From Hymenobacter lucidus (GTDB taxonomy: Bacteria > Bacteroidota > Bacteroidia > Cytophagales > Hymenobacteraceae): a stretch of DNA of 64,000 nucleotides. The translations under genes and the position numbers were made by a program. How positions within the stretch are numbered: position 1 is the first letter of the stretch; every line of letters begins with the position of its first letter. Location: the NCBI RefSeq assembly GCF_020447265.1, contig NZ_JAJADR010000001.1:124001-188000 (forward strand). Direction: 5' to 3'. This document shows positions 51,630 to 61,034 of this stretch, one piece after another. Under the pieces are notes generated by a model. It made no database searches. It was not told the origin of the DNA and was given only the letters and a program-made list of their open reading frames with translations.

Positions 51630-54600
51630 ATGAAAAAACATTTATTAATTCTCGGGCTATTAGGCCTGTTTCTGCCCGCTTTTGGGCAAAGCGACGAGGA
51701 ACTGCCGAGCAACATGGCCAAAGAGCTGCAGGTCAGCCTGAGTACGCTCGACCAGGCCCGCATCAAATCCGGCGTACTCTACGACCTAGCTTTGCCCGTA
51801 AGTGAGCCGGAAAAGTTTGCCGGCACCGGCGAAAAGCTCAACACCTACGCCAACTGGGAGCAGCAGTACGCGGAATACTACCAGGCCTCGCTCAACAAGG
51901 CCAGTCTGCCGTCGTTGGAGGAACTGCGAGGCCGCATCCGGGCCCGCATGGAACACGGGCAGGTGCCGCTGCTGGTGCTCAACTATCAGTACGACAAGCT
52001 GCTGCCCAACGCAGCCAACGAGAAGCTCATCACCATCGACTCGGTGAATGCCCAGGTATACGACGGCCCCGACCTGAGCCGCAGCCCCTACACCCAGGGC
52101 CGGGTGTTTGCCAGCGCCCTACCCGTCGAAACCTACAGCGGCAGCTACCAAGTGTACGTGGGCCCCGAGTTCTGCTTCGGCAACGTGCCCACCCAGGACG
52201 TGTGGCTCGATACCGGCGACGGGGCCGGCTGGCTGCAGCGCCCGATGGGCTCGACGGTAACGTCCCTTTGGAACACGGGCGAAGCTACAGGCCACACGGG
52301 CGTGCTCAGCGCCGACAACGTGGCCCAGCCCCAGCCCCAGCAGCAGGTGTGGGTGTATGCCGACGGTGCCTACGCCACCACGGCGGTGCAGCAGGCCCGC
52401 ACGGCTTCTATAGCGCCCGATGTGGCCCTCGGCCTAGCCGCCTCGCGCTTGTGGGGCTCGTATCCCCGGGCCCGGGCTATGGGCTGGGTGAAATGGGGCG
52501 CTGGCAATACGAGCGGCAAATTCCGTAAACCCATGGTGTTTGTGGAAGGCATCGACTTCCGCGAGTTGCGCGCCGGCACGATGTGCTTCAACTATGCGCC
52601 GGGCTCTACGGGTCCCGTACCGCTCTCCACGTTTCAGAGTGCAAGTTGCCTGTTTGCGGGCAGCGGCGCGGGCATCTACCGCAACGGAGAAGCCGGCTGG
52701 AATGAAATGGTGGACTACAACGGCGAGTATAAGGCCCTCGAAAAGCTGCCCGCGCTACGGGCCCAGCTGGAGCAGCAGGGCTACGATGTAGTGTACCTCG
52801 ATTTCACCGACGGTGCCGACCTGATTCAGAACAACTCGATGGTGCTCGTCGAGCTGCTCGACTACATTAACAACCCCGCCAACCGCACCGCCGACGCCCA
52901 GGAATCGGTGGTGATGGGGGCCAGCATGGGCGGCCAGGTGGCCCGCTTTGCCCTGGCCTGGATGGAACAGCAGAACATCTGCCACAACGCCAAGCTCTAC
53001 GTGTCGATGGACTCGCCCCACCGCGGCGCCAACATTCCGCTGGGCCTGCAGTACATGGTCGACCGCCTGGCCGACGTCTGGATTGGGGCCGGCAGTGCCC
53101 GGGAAGCCAAATCGGATTTGCTGCGTCCGGCCAGCCGGCAGATGATGATTTACCACTTCGACGACGGCGCCGCCATGTCGTATCGCAACGAGTGGCAGGG
53201 CTGGCAGAACTCAGCGGGCAGCTACCCTTCCTTGCTGCGCCGCGTGGCCGTGGCCAACGGTAATGCCCAGGCCAGCTTCCAGCCCGGTTCGTGGCCCGGC
53301 ATGGAGCTGCTGAGCATCAACCAAAGCAACTGGCAAACGCTGGCTACCGGGGACGCCTTTGCCTACGCCATGCCCGGTGCTTCGTCGCGGGGCAATCATA
53401 ACGTGATTTTCCGTTACTCCAAGCAGTATAGCCTGAAATGGCACTACCGCCAGGTGAGCCCCAGTACCCCGGCCTACGACACCTCGCCGGGCTCGACGTA
53501 CCGCACGGCCGGCAAGTTCCGGGACAAGAACTCCAGCCTCTTCAACGGCGGCCCCGACATTCACACGTTTATGCCCACCATCAGCGTTATCGACGCCTTT
53601 GTGGCCGGCCCCGTGGCAAGTCCCAACCTGAGCTACAACGTGGCCGCCAACATCGTGGCCAACCGGCCCGACCGCACCAAGTACGCCTTCGACGCTTACT
53701 TCGCGCCTTCCACCAGTGAGCCCCACGTGCAGATTACCAACGGCACGAGCTCGACCCAGACGCCCAACTCCTATTACAGTAACAACGTGAGCTGGATTAT
53801 GAACGAGTTGGCGCAGTCGAACAACGGTCTGTCGTTAGCGGCCCCTCTGGTGGGCGCGGCCTACAACTACGGCAGCGCCTACCGCCGCCTGCTCAGCTCG
53901 GTGCGCGTTACCGATGGCGGCGAGCTGCACATCAACAATGGCACGCTGTTCACCAGCGGTGGCACTGCGACTACTCAGGGAATGCCTACGCCTGCCAACT
54001 TTGAAATCAGCAGCTCCAACTGCGGCACCCGCGTCACGCTCGATAACGGAGGCTCTATGTTTGTAGGCGGCGTGGCTCCCTACACGGCTACGCTCACGAT
54101 GAACCGCAACTCGCTGATTGATCTGCAATCGACTAGCCTGCTGCAAATCAATGCCGGCTCGGTGCTGCGCATCAAGGCCGGTGCTACGCTGGTAGTGCGG
54201 GCCGGCAACCGGGTGCAGGTAGACGGCCAGCTGATTGTGGAGCCCGGCGGCTATATCTGCGTCGCCAATCCGGCCAACATTGTGGTGGGCACGGGCGGCG
54301 TATATACGGTGATGAGCGGAGCCAATACCTTTGCCAATCCGGCCCTGGGCCTGGGCAACTTGGCTTGCGGCTCGGTACCGGTTACCTGCAGCACGGCTAC
54401 GGTGGCTATCAGCTCGGTTATTGTTTCCTCGACCCCATGCCAGGCGCAGTACCGCCTGACGGCTACCGGTACCAACCTCGGCAGCACCATCCGCTGGACC
54501 ATCGACGGCTACCAGGACCCCGCCTTCGACGACAGCAACACGGCCACGGTATGGCTGGAGCAAGGCTACTCGACCGTTGCCTCTTCGGTGAGCATCAACA

Positions 54601-54980
54601 ATGCCTGCGTAAGTGGCAACGTGGCTACGGCCAGCAAAACCGTGACGAAGCTATTCCCCAAGTGCGGCCAAATGCGGGAGGCGGAACAGCGCATCAGCCT
54701 CTACCCCAACCCATCGAACGACTACCTGCTCGTGACGTCGAAAGACCCGGCCCGCACCAGCGCCAGCCCCCAGAATGAAGCCCTGGACGGCCAGCCCCAG
54801 TACGATTTCCAGGCTTTCAGCGTGGAACTGTATGATGGCCGCGGCAAGCGGGTAAGCCAGCAGCAGACCCAGCAGGGCGAGCTACGCCTCGACACCTCCA
54901 AAATTCCGAACGGCTTGTACCACATCAAGGTAACTCAGGGTAAAGAGGTGCTGGAAGAGAATATCAGCATTCAGCACTAA
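51630..54980 (+). CDS. T9SS-secreted alpha/beta hydrolase (lipase/PGAP1-like)
   Basis: A 1116-residue secreted enzyme. The signal peptide spans 1-20. After about 330 residues of unknown beta-rich sequence comes the hydrolase core: KPMVFVEGIDFRELRAGTMC, YDVVYLDFTDGADLIQNNSM, and the nucleophile Ser432 in VVMGASMGGQVARFALAW, followed by YVSMDSPHRGANIPLGLQ, a pattern of PGAP1/lipase-class-2 enzymes. It ends with a long beta-rich region and a T9SS type A sorting domain (ISLYPNPSNDYLLVTSK; SKIPNGLYHIKVTQG; final ISIQH). It should act on lipids or esters outside the cell. Confidence 0.83.
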   Translation: MKKHLLILGLLGLFLPAFGQSDEELPSNMAKELQVSLSTLDQARIKSGVLYDLALPVSEPEKFAGTGEKLNTYANWEQQYAEYYQASLNKASLPSLEELRGRIRARMEHGQVPLLVLNYQYDKLLPNAANEKLITIDSVNAQVYDGPDLSRSPYTQGRVFASALPVETYSGSYQVYVGPEFCFGNVPTQDVWLDTGDGAGWLQRPMGSTVTSLWNTGEATGHTGVLSADNVAQPQPQQQVWVYADGAYATTAVQQARTASIAPDVALGLAASRLWGSYPRARAMGWVKWGAGNTSGKFRKPMVFVEGIDFRELRAGTMCFNYAPGSTGPVPLSTFQSASCLFAGSGAGIYRNGEAGWNEMVDYNGEYKALEKLPALRAQLEQQGYDVVYLDFTDGADLIQNNSMVLVELLDYINNPANRTADAQESVVMGASMGGQVARFALAWMEQQNICHNAKLYVSMDSPHRGANIPLGLQYMVDRLADVWIGAGSAREAKSDLLRPASRQMMIYHFDDGAAMSYRNEWQGWQNSAGSYPSLLRRVAVANGNAQASFQPGSWPGMELLSINQSNWQTLATGDAFAYAMPGASSRGNHNVIFRYSKQYSLKWHYRQVSPSTPAYDTSPGSTYRTAGKFRDKNSSLFNGGPDIHTFMPTISVIDAFVAGPVASPNLSYNVAANIVANRPDRTKYAFDAYFAPSTSEPHVQITNGTSSTQTPNSYYSNNVSWIMNELAQSNNGLSLAAPLVGAAYNYGSAYRRLLSSVRVTDGGELHINNGTLFTSGGTATTQGMPTPANFEISSSNCGTRVTLDNGGSMFVGGVAPYTATLTMNRNSLIDLQSTSLLQINAGSVLRIKAGATLVVRAGNRVQVDGQLIVEPGGYICVANPANIVVGTGGVYTVMSGANTFANPALGLGNLACGSVPVTCSTATVAISSVIVSSTPCQAQYRLTATGTNLGSTIRWTIDGYQDPAFDDSNTATVWLEQGYSTVASSVSINNACVSGNVATASKTVTKLFPKCGQMREAEQRISLYPNPSNDYLLVTSKDPARTSASPQNEALDGQPQYDFQAFSVELYDGRGKRVSQQQTQQGELRLDTSKIPNGLYHIKVTQGKEVLEENISIQH

Positions 54981-55005
54981 AGCGGAGGAGTATCCCAACC
55001 GTGTA

Positions 55006-55039
55006 AAAAGGCCGGCAGGAATTTTCCTGCCGGCCTTTT
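55006..55039. terminator. bidirectional intrinsic terminator
   Basis: A perfect 15-base stem AAAAGGCCGGCAGGA (55006-55020) with TCCTGCCGGCCTTTT (55025-55039), 4-base loop. It lies between the convergent lipase-like gene and the esterase gene. Confidence 0.9.
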
Positions 55040-55060
55040 GCGTGCTGCCTATGCTACTTA

Positions 55061-55951
55061 TTATTGCGAAATTGTTACGGCATTGGCCTGCAGTATTTTC
55101 TGGAAAAACAGCACGTGGTAAGGCAACGCGTTCTGCCAGTACTCCCAGGTGTGGGCGCCGGGCCGTTCGGTATAGTCGTGTGGGGTGCGGTTGTAGAGCA
55201 GGCGGCGGTGCACCTCCCGGTTTATGTCAATCAGGAAATCGTCGACGCCGCAGTCGATGATGAGGGGCAGCCCGTTGCTGAAAAGCTTATCGGCCATGTG
55301 TACTACCGAGTTGGCTGTGTACACATCGGGCTTGGCGCTGCCCTCGGGCCCCAGAATCGGGTCGAACAGCGACTGGCGGTTTTTAGCCTCCTCGGGTGTC
55401 AGCTTGCGGTTGGTGATGGACAAGTCGAGGGCACCGCTCATGCTGCCGGCCGCCGCAAACAGCTCCGGATGTCGCCCCGATAGGTACAAAGCCCCGTGTC
55501 CGCCCATTGACAGGCCCGTAATGACGCGGCCCTTGCTGCTGCGCACCGTGCGGTAAGTGTCATCTATTCGCCCGATTACCTCCTTCGTAATATAGGTTTC
55601 AAACTGGCTGCCTTTGTTTACCGGGCTATCCAGGTAGAAGCTGAAGGTTTCGCCTTCGGGCATCACGATGATGAGGTTGTACTGATCGGCCAGCTTATGA
55701 ATCAGCTGTGGGTCAGGTGTTTTGTTTAGCCAGTCGCCGAAGTGGCCGTAGGCGCCGTGTAGCAGATAGAGCACCGGGTAGCGGGCCTTTTTATTCTTGG
55801 TATAGGAAGCCGGCAGCGCCACAGCCGCCTTGTAGGTGCGCTGCATTGCCATACTTGGAATGGCCACGGTATCAACCCGGGCCCCAAAGGCAATAGCCGC
55901 CTGGCTCAGCAATAGCATACACAGCAATAGGCGTAGTCGATTCAGATTCAT
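55061..55951 (-). CDS. secreted esterase (esterase D/feruloyl-esterase-like)
   Basis: A 296-residue exported serine esterase (Pfam PF00756). Signal peptide about 1-23. VLYLLHGAYGHFGDWLNKTP is the oxyanion segment, GRVITGLSMGGHGALYLSGR the nucleophile elbow (GLSMGG), IDCGVDDFLIDINREV the acid region, and RPGAHTWEYWQNALPYHVLF the His region (GAHTWxYW is the family hallmark). Related enzymes deacylate S-formylglutathione, trehalose esters or plant cell-wall esters. Since this one is secreted, wall or lipid esters are more likely. It converges with the T9SS lipase-like gene. Confidence 0.88.
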   Translation of the reverse strand: MNLNRLRLLLCMLLLSQAAIAFGARVDTVAIPSMAMQRTYKAAVALPASYTKNKKARYPVLYLLHGAYGHFGDWLNKTPDPQLIHKLADQYNLIIVMPEGETFSFYLDSPVNKGSQFETYITKEVIGRIDDTYRTVRSSKGRVITGLSMGGHGALYLSGRHPELFAAAGSMSGALDLSITNRKLTPEEAKNRQSLFDPILGPEGSAKPDVYTANSVVHMADKLFSNGLPLIIDCGVDDFLIDINREVHRRLLYNRTPHDYTERPGAHTWEYWQNALPYHVLFFQKILQANAVTISQ

Positions 55952-56595
55952 AGGAGGCGTGGTTGCTTAGTTCGTATGATTACGTGGTACGGTAAAACCA
56001 GCTTGGTGTATTGCCGTGTGCCGGGGTAAGAGTAAAGCCCAACGTTGCCGGTAGGCCAAGACGTCGACCTCCGAAAGTGTGCTGAAAGCTTGGCGCGGTA
56101 CTATACCAAGCAACTCATTGGGTAAAAGTAGGTGCCGAAAAAATAATTGTACAAATGTTGGCTCAGCGGGCCTTTTTTCCATTGTTTTTTATCTGGGTGG
56201 CTGGCCGAAGAGAGAAGAGGGCTGGCAGAAGCAAAGGCCGCCTTTACGTGTGCTATAAGTGTATAGGTTACGTGTGATGCAAGTTTAAAAACCCTGTTTT
56301 CGGACAAGTGAGCGGGTTTTGAAGCTTGCATTTCCCAAACAACGGCTGAATATTTGATCCGCCGCAAACGTTTGTGGCGCTTTGTTGCGGGCTGCTGCTA
56401 CTCTGGTGGTAGCCATTTTGCCGGCTGCTGCCGGCCTGCTTCGGTACTATTGCTTTTTGCATTTCTGCTCCGGCCTTACCAGCCACGCTTACTTCTCCGC
56501 TCCGCTTTCCTTCCGGTCTCATCCCACCTATTGCTGCTGCGGCACCCGTGTGCCCAGTGTCTCCGCTGATTCCCCACCAATCCAGCTCAAGCAAT
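55952..56595. other. intergenic region upstream of the GH16 gene, with a hairpin
   Basis: A 644-base gap; no gene supported. The divergent promoters of the esterase and GH16 genes must be here. It holds one sizeable hairpin at 56277-56331 (18-base arms beginning ATGCAAGTTTAA and ending GAAGCTTGCAT, one mismatch and one G-T pair, 19-base loop). This lies about 265 bases before the GH16 start, so it may shape the 5' leader of that mRNA. Confidence 0.5.
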
Positions 56596-59500
56596 ATGAG
56601 AACTCAGTTCTACGCACGTCGGGTGCGCCAGTATGTGCCCGCTTCTCAGGTCCGAGGTATCTGGCAGCTGCTGGCCGTGCTCGGCCTGCTGTTTGCGCCC
56701 ACCACACTGTGGGCCCAGTGTACCCAGCTCGTATGGGCCGATGAGTTCAACACGCCCGGCGACTTGAGCAAGTGGCAGGTGTATGAGGGTGACGGCTGTA
56801 ATGTGGGCAACTGCAACTTCGGCAATGCCGAGCTGCAGGCGTACCGGGCGGCCAACGCCACCGTAACCGGCGGCTACCTGAACATTGCCACCCGCTACGA
56901 AAACACGGTCGTAGATGGCCGTACTTACAACTACACTTCCGCCAAGCTCCAATCGAAAACGGCCAGCGGCGCGCTCCAAACCTTTAAGTACGGCCGCATT
57001 GAGGCCCGCATGAAACTGCCGTCGGCCCAGGGTATCTGGCCCGCCTTCTGGATGCTGGCTGACCCCGGCAATTGGCCCTACACGGGCGAGATTGACATCA
57101 TGGAGGCCAAGCACAAGAACCCGAAATCGACGGCCGGCACCATTCACTACGACGCGGGCGGCTGGCACTTTACCGGCCGCGAATACAGCGGCACGGTTGA
57201 CTTGTCGACTGACTTTCACGTGTATAGCATCGAGTGGGGGCCTGACCAGATCAAGTGGTTCGTCGACGGCATCCTGTTTCACACCGCCTCGCCCGCCACT
57301 ACTGTGGGCAACGCCTGGCCGTTCAACACCAACAACTACTACCTGATTCTGAACACGGCCGTGGGCGGCCCCGGCACGCCTTTCACCGGCAACACGGCGC
57401 CCACCCCCGCCGACTACCCCACTACTACCCAGGTCGACTACGTGCGGGTGTACACCGGAGCTTCCAACTACGCCGTGTACGGCGACGCGCAGGTGTACCA
57501 GGGCGAACAGGGCAAAACCTACCGCCTCGACGCCATCAGCGGTGCTACCTACAGCTGGGCTGTGCCGTCCGGCGCTACCATCAGCAGCGGCCAGGGCACC
57601 ACCTCCATTCAGGTGAACTGGGGCACCACCGGCGGCACCGTAATGGCCACCGTGACCGTGAACGGGTGCACTACTACCACGTATTCTAAAGCCGTGACGG
57701 TGAGTGCGCCGCTGCAGCTGGAGCGGGTGGTTGAAGACTACGAAGCCAACCGCCTGCTTACTTACGGCACCATGACCGGCGTGCTCACGCAGGCCGTGAA
57801 CAACCCAGCCGCGGCGGCTCCGAACACCTCCACGAAGGTGGGCCGCTACGTGCGCAATGGATCCGAACTGTATGACGTGCTGTATGTGCGCGGCCTCACC
57901 ATCGGCAATGCTTCCGACTACGCCGCCGGCCGCCGCAAAGTGTATCTGGATGTGTATTCGACGGCGCCAGTGGGCAGCAAGGTCACGATGCAGTTTGAAA
58001 ACAGCCGTACCGTGCTGGCCACCAATTACCCCACGGGGCGGCAAAGCTCCTACGCGGCTACTACCAGCCGCCAGAACGCCTGGGAAACGCTGGAGTTTGA
58101 TTTTGAGAAGATTATCGACGCGGGCACCAGCATCTACGACATCGACAACGTGGTATTCCTGTTCCAGCCGGGTATTGCCTCGGGCTCGACTTTCTACCTC
58201 GACAACCTGCTGGTGCGCAAAAAGCCCGACGTGCCGGTGGTGGCTACCGACATCCTGGAAAACTACGATGGCACCAGTCGCCTCACCTTCGATGCTACGC
58301 TCACCAACGGCACCTACACGCCCGCCTTTACCAACCCTGCGGCCGTAGCTCCCAACACCTCGGCCAAAGTGGCCAAGTATGTGCGCAACGCGGTGGAACA
58401 GTATGACGTGCTGTTCTTTACGGCCGGTACGCCGGGTAGCATCATTGAAGACGCCAGCCTGTTTAAGGACCAGACCAGCCAGATTCTGGTGGATGTGTAC
58501 ACCTCGGCGCCCGTCGGTACGCCGGTGGTACTGAACCTGCAGAACAAGTTGGCTGCGGCGGGCTCGTACCCGGCCGGCCGCAACAGCAGCTACGAGGCCC
58601 GTACTACCCGGCAAAACGGCTGGGAAACCTTGGCTTTCTCCTACACCTCTTCGCCCGACGCGGGCACGGCCAACGTGGCCATCGACCAGCTTGCCTTCCT
58701 GTTTGCCAATAATTCCCGGACCGGCGACACGTATTACGTCGACAACATTCGGGTGGCCAAAACCGTGGCTGCGCCCACCTACACGGCCGGGACGATGTTC
58801 GAAGACTACGAAGCCACTCACAACCTGACCTTCGTCAGCGCCGACGGCACCTACACGCCCACTGTGACGAACCCCGCCGCGGTGGCCCCGAATACCTCGG
58901 CCCGCGTGGGGCGCTACGCCCGCAATGCCACGGCTACCTACGACGTGCTGGCCTTCCGCAATACGCTGGTGAAAGACGGCGCGGCTTACAAAAAGGGCGA
59001 CAAAGTCTTTGCCATTGACCTCTATACCACGGCTCCGGCCGGTACGGTCATTTCGTGCCAGCTGGAAAACATTGCCCAGTCGAACACCGGCAACTACCCC
59101 ACCGGCCGCCACAGTGTGTATCAGGCCGTGGTGAAGCAAACCAACGCCTGGCACACGCTCACCTTCACCTTTGCCAGTGCTCCCGACGCTGGTACGCCCG
59201 ATGCGGACGTGGACAAGATGGTGTTCCTGTTTGCGCCCAACTCCACGACGAGCCATGTGTACCATATCGACAACATCCGGAGCCTGGTAAAAAACGGCAC
59301 GACGCCTACCAACGCCGCGCCCACCGTGAGCCTGACGGCCCCGGCCAACGGCGCCACCTTCACCGCCCCGGCCAGCCTGACCATCACGGCCAACGCGGCT
59401 GATTCTGATGGCACTGTGGCGAAAGTAGAGTTCTATAACGGTGCCACGCTGCTCGGCGCCGCTACTGCCGCGCCTTATAGCTACACTTGGACTGGTGTAG

Positions 59501-60882
59501 CGGCTGGTACCTACTCCCTCACGGCCAAAGCCACCGACAACGCCAACGCCACCACGACTTCGGCCGCTGTGAGCGTAACGGTGAATACGGCCAGCAACCC
59601 AGCTCCGACCGTCAGCATCACCTCCCCGGCCAATGGTGCCGCCTTTACGGCCCCGGCCAGTGTGACTATTACCGCCAATGCAGCCGATGTCAACGGCACG
59701 GTCAGCAAAGTTGAGTTTTACAACGGCACTACCAAGCTGGGCGAAGATCTGGCGGCTCCTTACAGCTTCAGCTGGACGAGTGTAGCCGCCGGTTCCTATT
59801 CCCTCACGGCCCGGGCCACCGACAACGGCGGAGCCGTAACGACCTCAGCCACCGTAAGCATCACCGTGAACGGAGCCCAGACCGGCACCAACCTGGCGCT
59901 GAACAAACCCACCACGACTTCTTCCACTGAAGCTCCCGAAATGGGTGGCGCCCTGGCCGTGGATGGCAATGCCGCCACCCGCTGGGCCAGCGCCTTTGCC
60001 GATCCGCAGTGGCTATATGTAGACCTGGGCGCGCGCTACAACGTGAGCCGGGTGAAGCTGAGCTGGGAAGCGGCCTACGGTAAAGACTACGTGGTGCAGG
60101 TTTCGGATAATGCCACCGCCTGGACGACCGTCAAAACCGTGACTGGCAACACCACCCTGACCAACGACCACACCGGCCTGAGCGGCGCGGGCCGTTACGT
60201 GCGCATCTACGGCACGGCCCGCGGTACTACCTACGGCTACTCGCTCTACGAGCTGGAAGTGTACGGCACCCCGGCCAGCACCGGCAGCACGGTGTGCGGC
60301 GGTACGGTGGCCAGCGGCGACTACCGCTACGAGGTAAGCACCACCAACGGCACCGTGAGCTGGAAATTCGTGCCCCTGACGCCTATTGCCGGCAGCACCA
60401 TGGCTCTGATTTATGTGAAAGTAGGCACCGGCGGCTACGCGGGCTACCAGATGACGGCCTCGGGCTCCGACTTCGTGTTTGCCCAGGCCCAGGCCGCCGG
60501 CGCCAGCCTTTCTTTCTACTTCACCTACCGCGTAGGCAATACTCTGGCCGAACGCAACTCCAGCGCCACGCCGCACAGCTACACGGCCGGTAGCACCTGC
60601 ACCGCAGCCCGGACCGCCTTATCCGCTACGGCCGCGCCCGGCAGCATCGTCGGAGCTGCTTACCCTAACCCGGTGCGTAACGTCCTGACAGTGGACTTGC
60701 GCGAGGCTTCGGCCCACACGCTCATCCTCACCGATATGCGCGGGGCCACCATCCGGACCGTAACAACCAAGGCTGGTACCACCACTACTGCTCTGGATGT
60801 GAGTGTGTTGCCCGGTGGCGTGTACCTGCTTACGGTACAAAGCGGGAGCGGGGTAGAAATCCGGAAAATCATTAAGAACTAA
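56596..60882 (+). CDS. T9SS-secreted GH16 beta-glucanase (laminarinase-like), multi-domain
   Basis: A 1428-residue secreted enzyme; the ATG at 56596 is the start, with a signal that ends near residue 41 (TTLWAQ). Residues about 42-290 are a GH16 domain: catalytic motif GEIDIMEAK with Glu165, Asp167 and Glu170. About 291-370 is a PKD-like module. Three tandem modules of about 165-175 residues follow (starting near 377, 551 and 732; motif NPAAxAPNTSxKVxxYxRN). Two Ig-like modules (905-998, 1003-1094) come next, then an F5/8 type C (discoidin) module (about 1095-1225) and a 100-residue beta-rich module. A T9SS sorting domain ends it (AYPNPVRNVLTVDLR, final IIKN). It should cut beta-1,3- or mixed-linkage glucans. 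Confidence 0.92.
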   Translation: MRTQFYARRVRQYVPASQVRGIWQLLAVLGLLFAPTTLWAQCTQLVWADEFNTPGDLSKWQVYEGDGCNVGNCNFGNAELQAYRAANATVTGGYLNIATRYENTVVDGRTYNYTSAKLQSKTASGALQTFKYGRIEARMKLPSAQGIWPAFWMLADPGNWPYTGEIDIMEAKHKNPKSTAGTIHYDAGGWHFTGREYSGTVDLSTDFHVYSIEWGPDQIKWFVDGILFHTASPATTVGNAWPFNTNNYYLILNTAVGGPGTPFTGNTAPTPADYPTTTQVDYVRVYTGASNYAVYGDAQVYQGEQGKTYRLDAISGATYSWAVPSGATISSGQGTTSIQVNWGTTGGTVMATVTVNGCTTTTYSKAVTVSAPLQLERVVEDYEANRLLTYGTMTGVLTQAVNNPAAAAPNTSTKVGRYVRNGSELYDVLYVRGLTIGNASDYAAGRRKVYLDVYSTAPVGSKVTMQFENSRTVLATNYPTGRQSSYAATTSRQNAWETLEFDFEKIIDAGTSIYDIDNVVFLFQPGIASGSTFYLDNLLVRKKPDVPVVATDILENYDGTSRLTFDATLTNGTYTPAFTNPAAVAPNTSAKVAKYVRNAVEQYDVLFFTAGTPGSIIEDASLFKDQTSQILVDVYTSAPVGTPVVLNLQNKLAAAGSYPAGRNSSYEARTTRQNGWETLAFSYTSSPDAGTANVAIDQLAFLFANNSRTGDTYYVDNIRVAKTVAAPTYTAGTMFEDYEATHNLTFVSADGTYTPTVTNPAAVAPNTSARVGRYARNATATYDVLAFRNTLVKDGAAYKKGDKVFAIDLYTTAPAGTVISCQLENIAQSNTGNYPTGRHSVYQAVVKQTNAWHTLTFTFASAPDAGTPDADVDKMVFLFAPNSTTSHVYHIDNIRSLVKNGTTPTNAAPTVSLTAPANGATFTAPASLTITANAADSDGTVAKVEFYNGATLLGAATAAPYSYTWTGVAAGTYSLTAKATDNANATTTSAAVSVTVNTASNPAPTVSITSPANGAAFTAPASVTITANAADVNGTVSKVEFYNGTTKLGEDLAAPYSFSWTSVAAGSYSLTARATDNGGAVTTSATVSITVNGAQTGTNLALNKPTTTSSTEAPEMGGALAVDGNAATRWASAFADPQWLYVDLGARYNVSRVKLSWEAAYGKDYVVQVSDNATAWTTVKTVTGNTTLTNDHTGLSGAGRYVRIYGTARGTTYGYSLYELEVYGTPASTGSTVCGGTVASGDYRYEVSTTNGTVSWKFVPLTPIAGSTMALIYVKVGTGGYAGYQMTASGSDFVFAQAQAAGASLSFYFTYRVGNTLAERNSSATPHSYTAGSTCTAARTALSATAAPGSIVGAAYPNPVRNVLTVDLREASAHTLILTDMRGATIRTVTTKAGTTTTALDVSVLPGGVYLLTVQSGSGVEIRKIIKN

Positions 60883-60970
60883 GCCCTACGCCTGGCACGA
60901 TGCACAACCCGGTCAGCATGGCTTCACAATAGTAAATGGGAGAGGTGAAGACCCTGGGTGGGCCTTCACC

Positions 60971-61001
60971 GAAACGGGGCGGGATTTTCCCGTCCCGTTT
61001 C
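60971..61001 (+). terminator. hairpin between the GH16 and GH5 genes
   Basis: A 14-pair stem with one G-T pair, GAAACGGGGCGGGA (60971-60984) and TCCCGTCCCGTTTC (60988-61001), 3-base loop, then TATTT. It is a likely intrinsic terminator, perhaps leaky, which would let the GH5 gene have its own promoter or partial read-through. Confidence 0.65.
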
Positions 61002-61034
61002 TATTTCCAGACTCTGACTCACACCTGACAATCC

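Noticed and set aside
56587..59265. A minus-strand open frame of 892 codons opposite the GH16 gene
   Set aside because: It lies antisense to a clear GH16 enzyme and has the Gly/Val/His/Arg-rich composition typical of shadow frames in GC-rich DNA; no domain seen.
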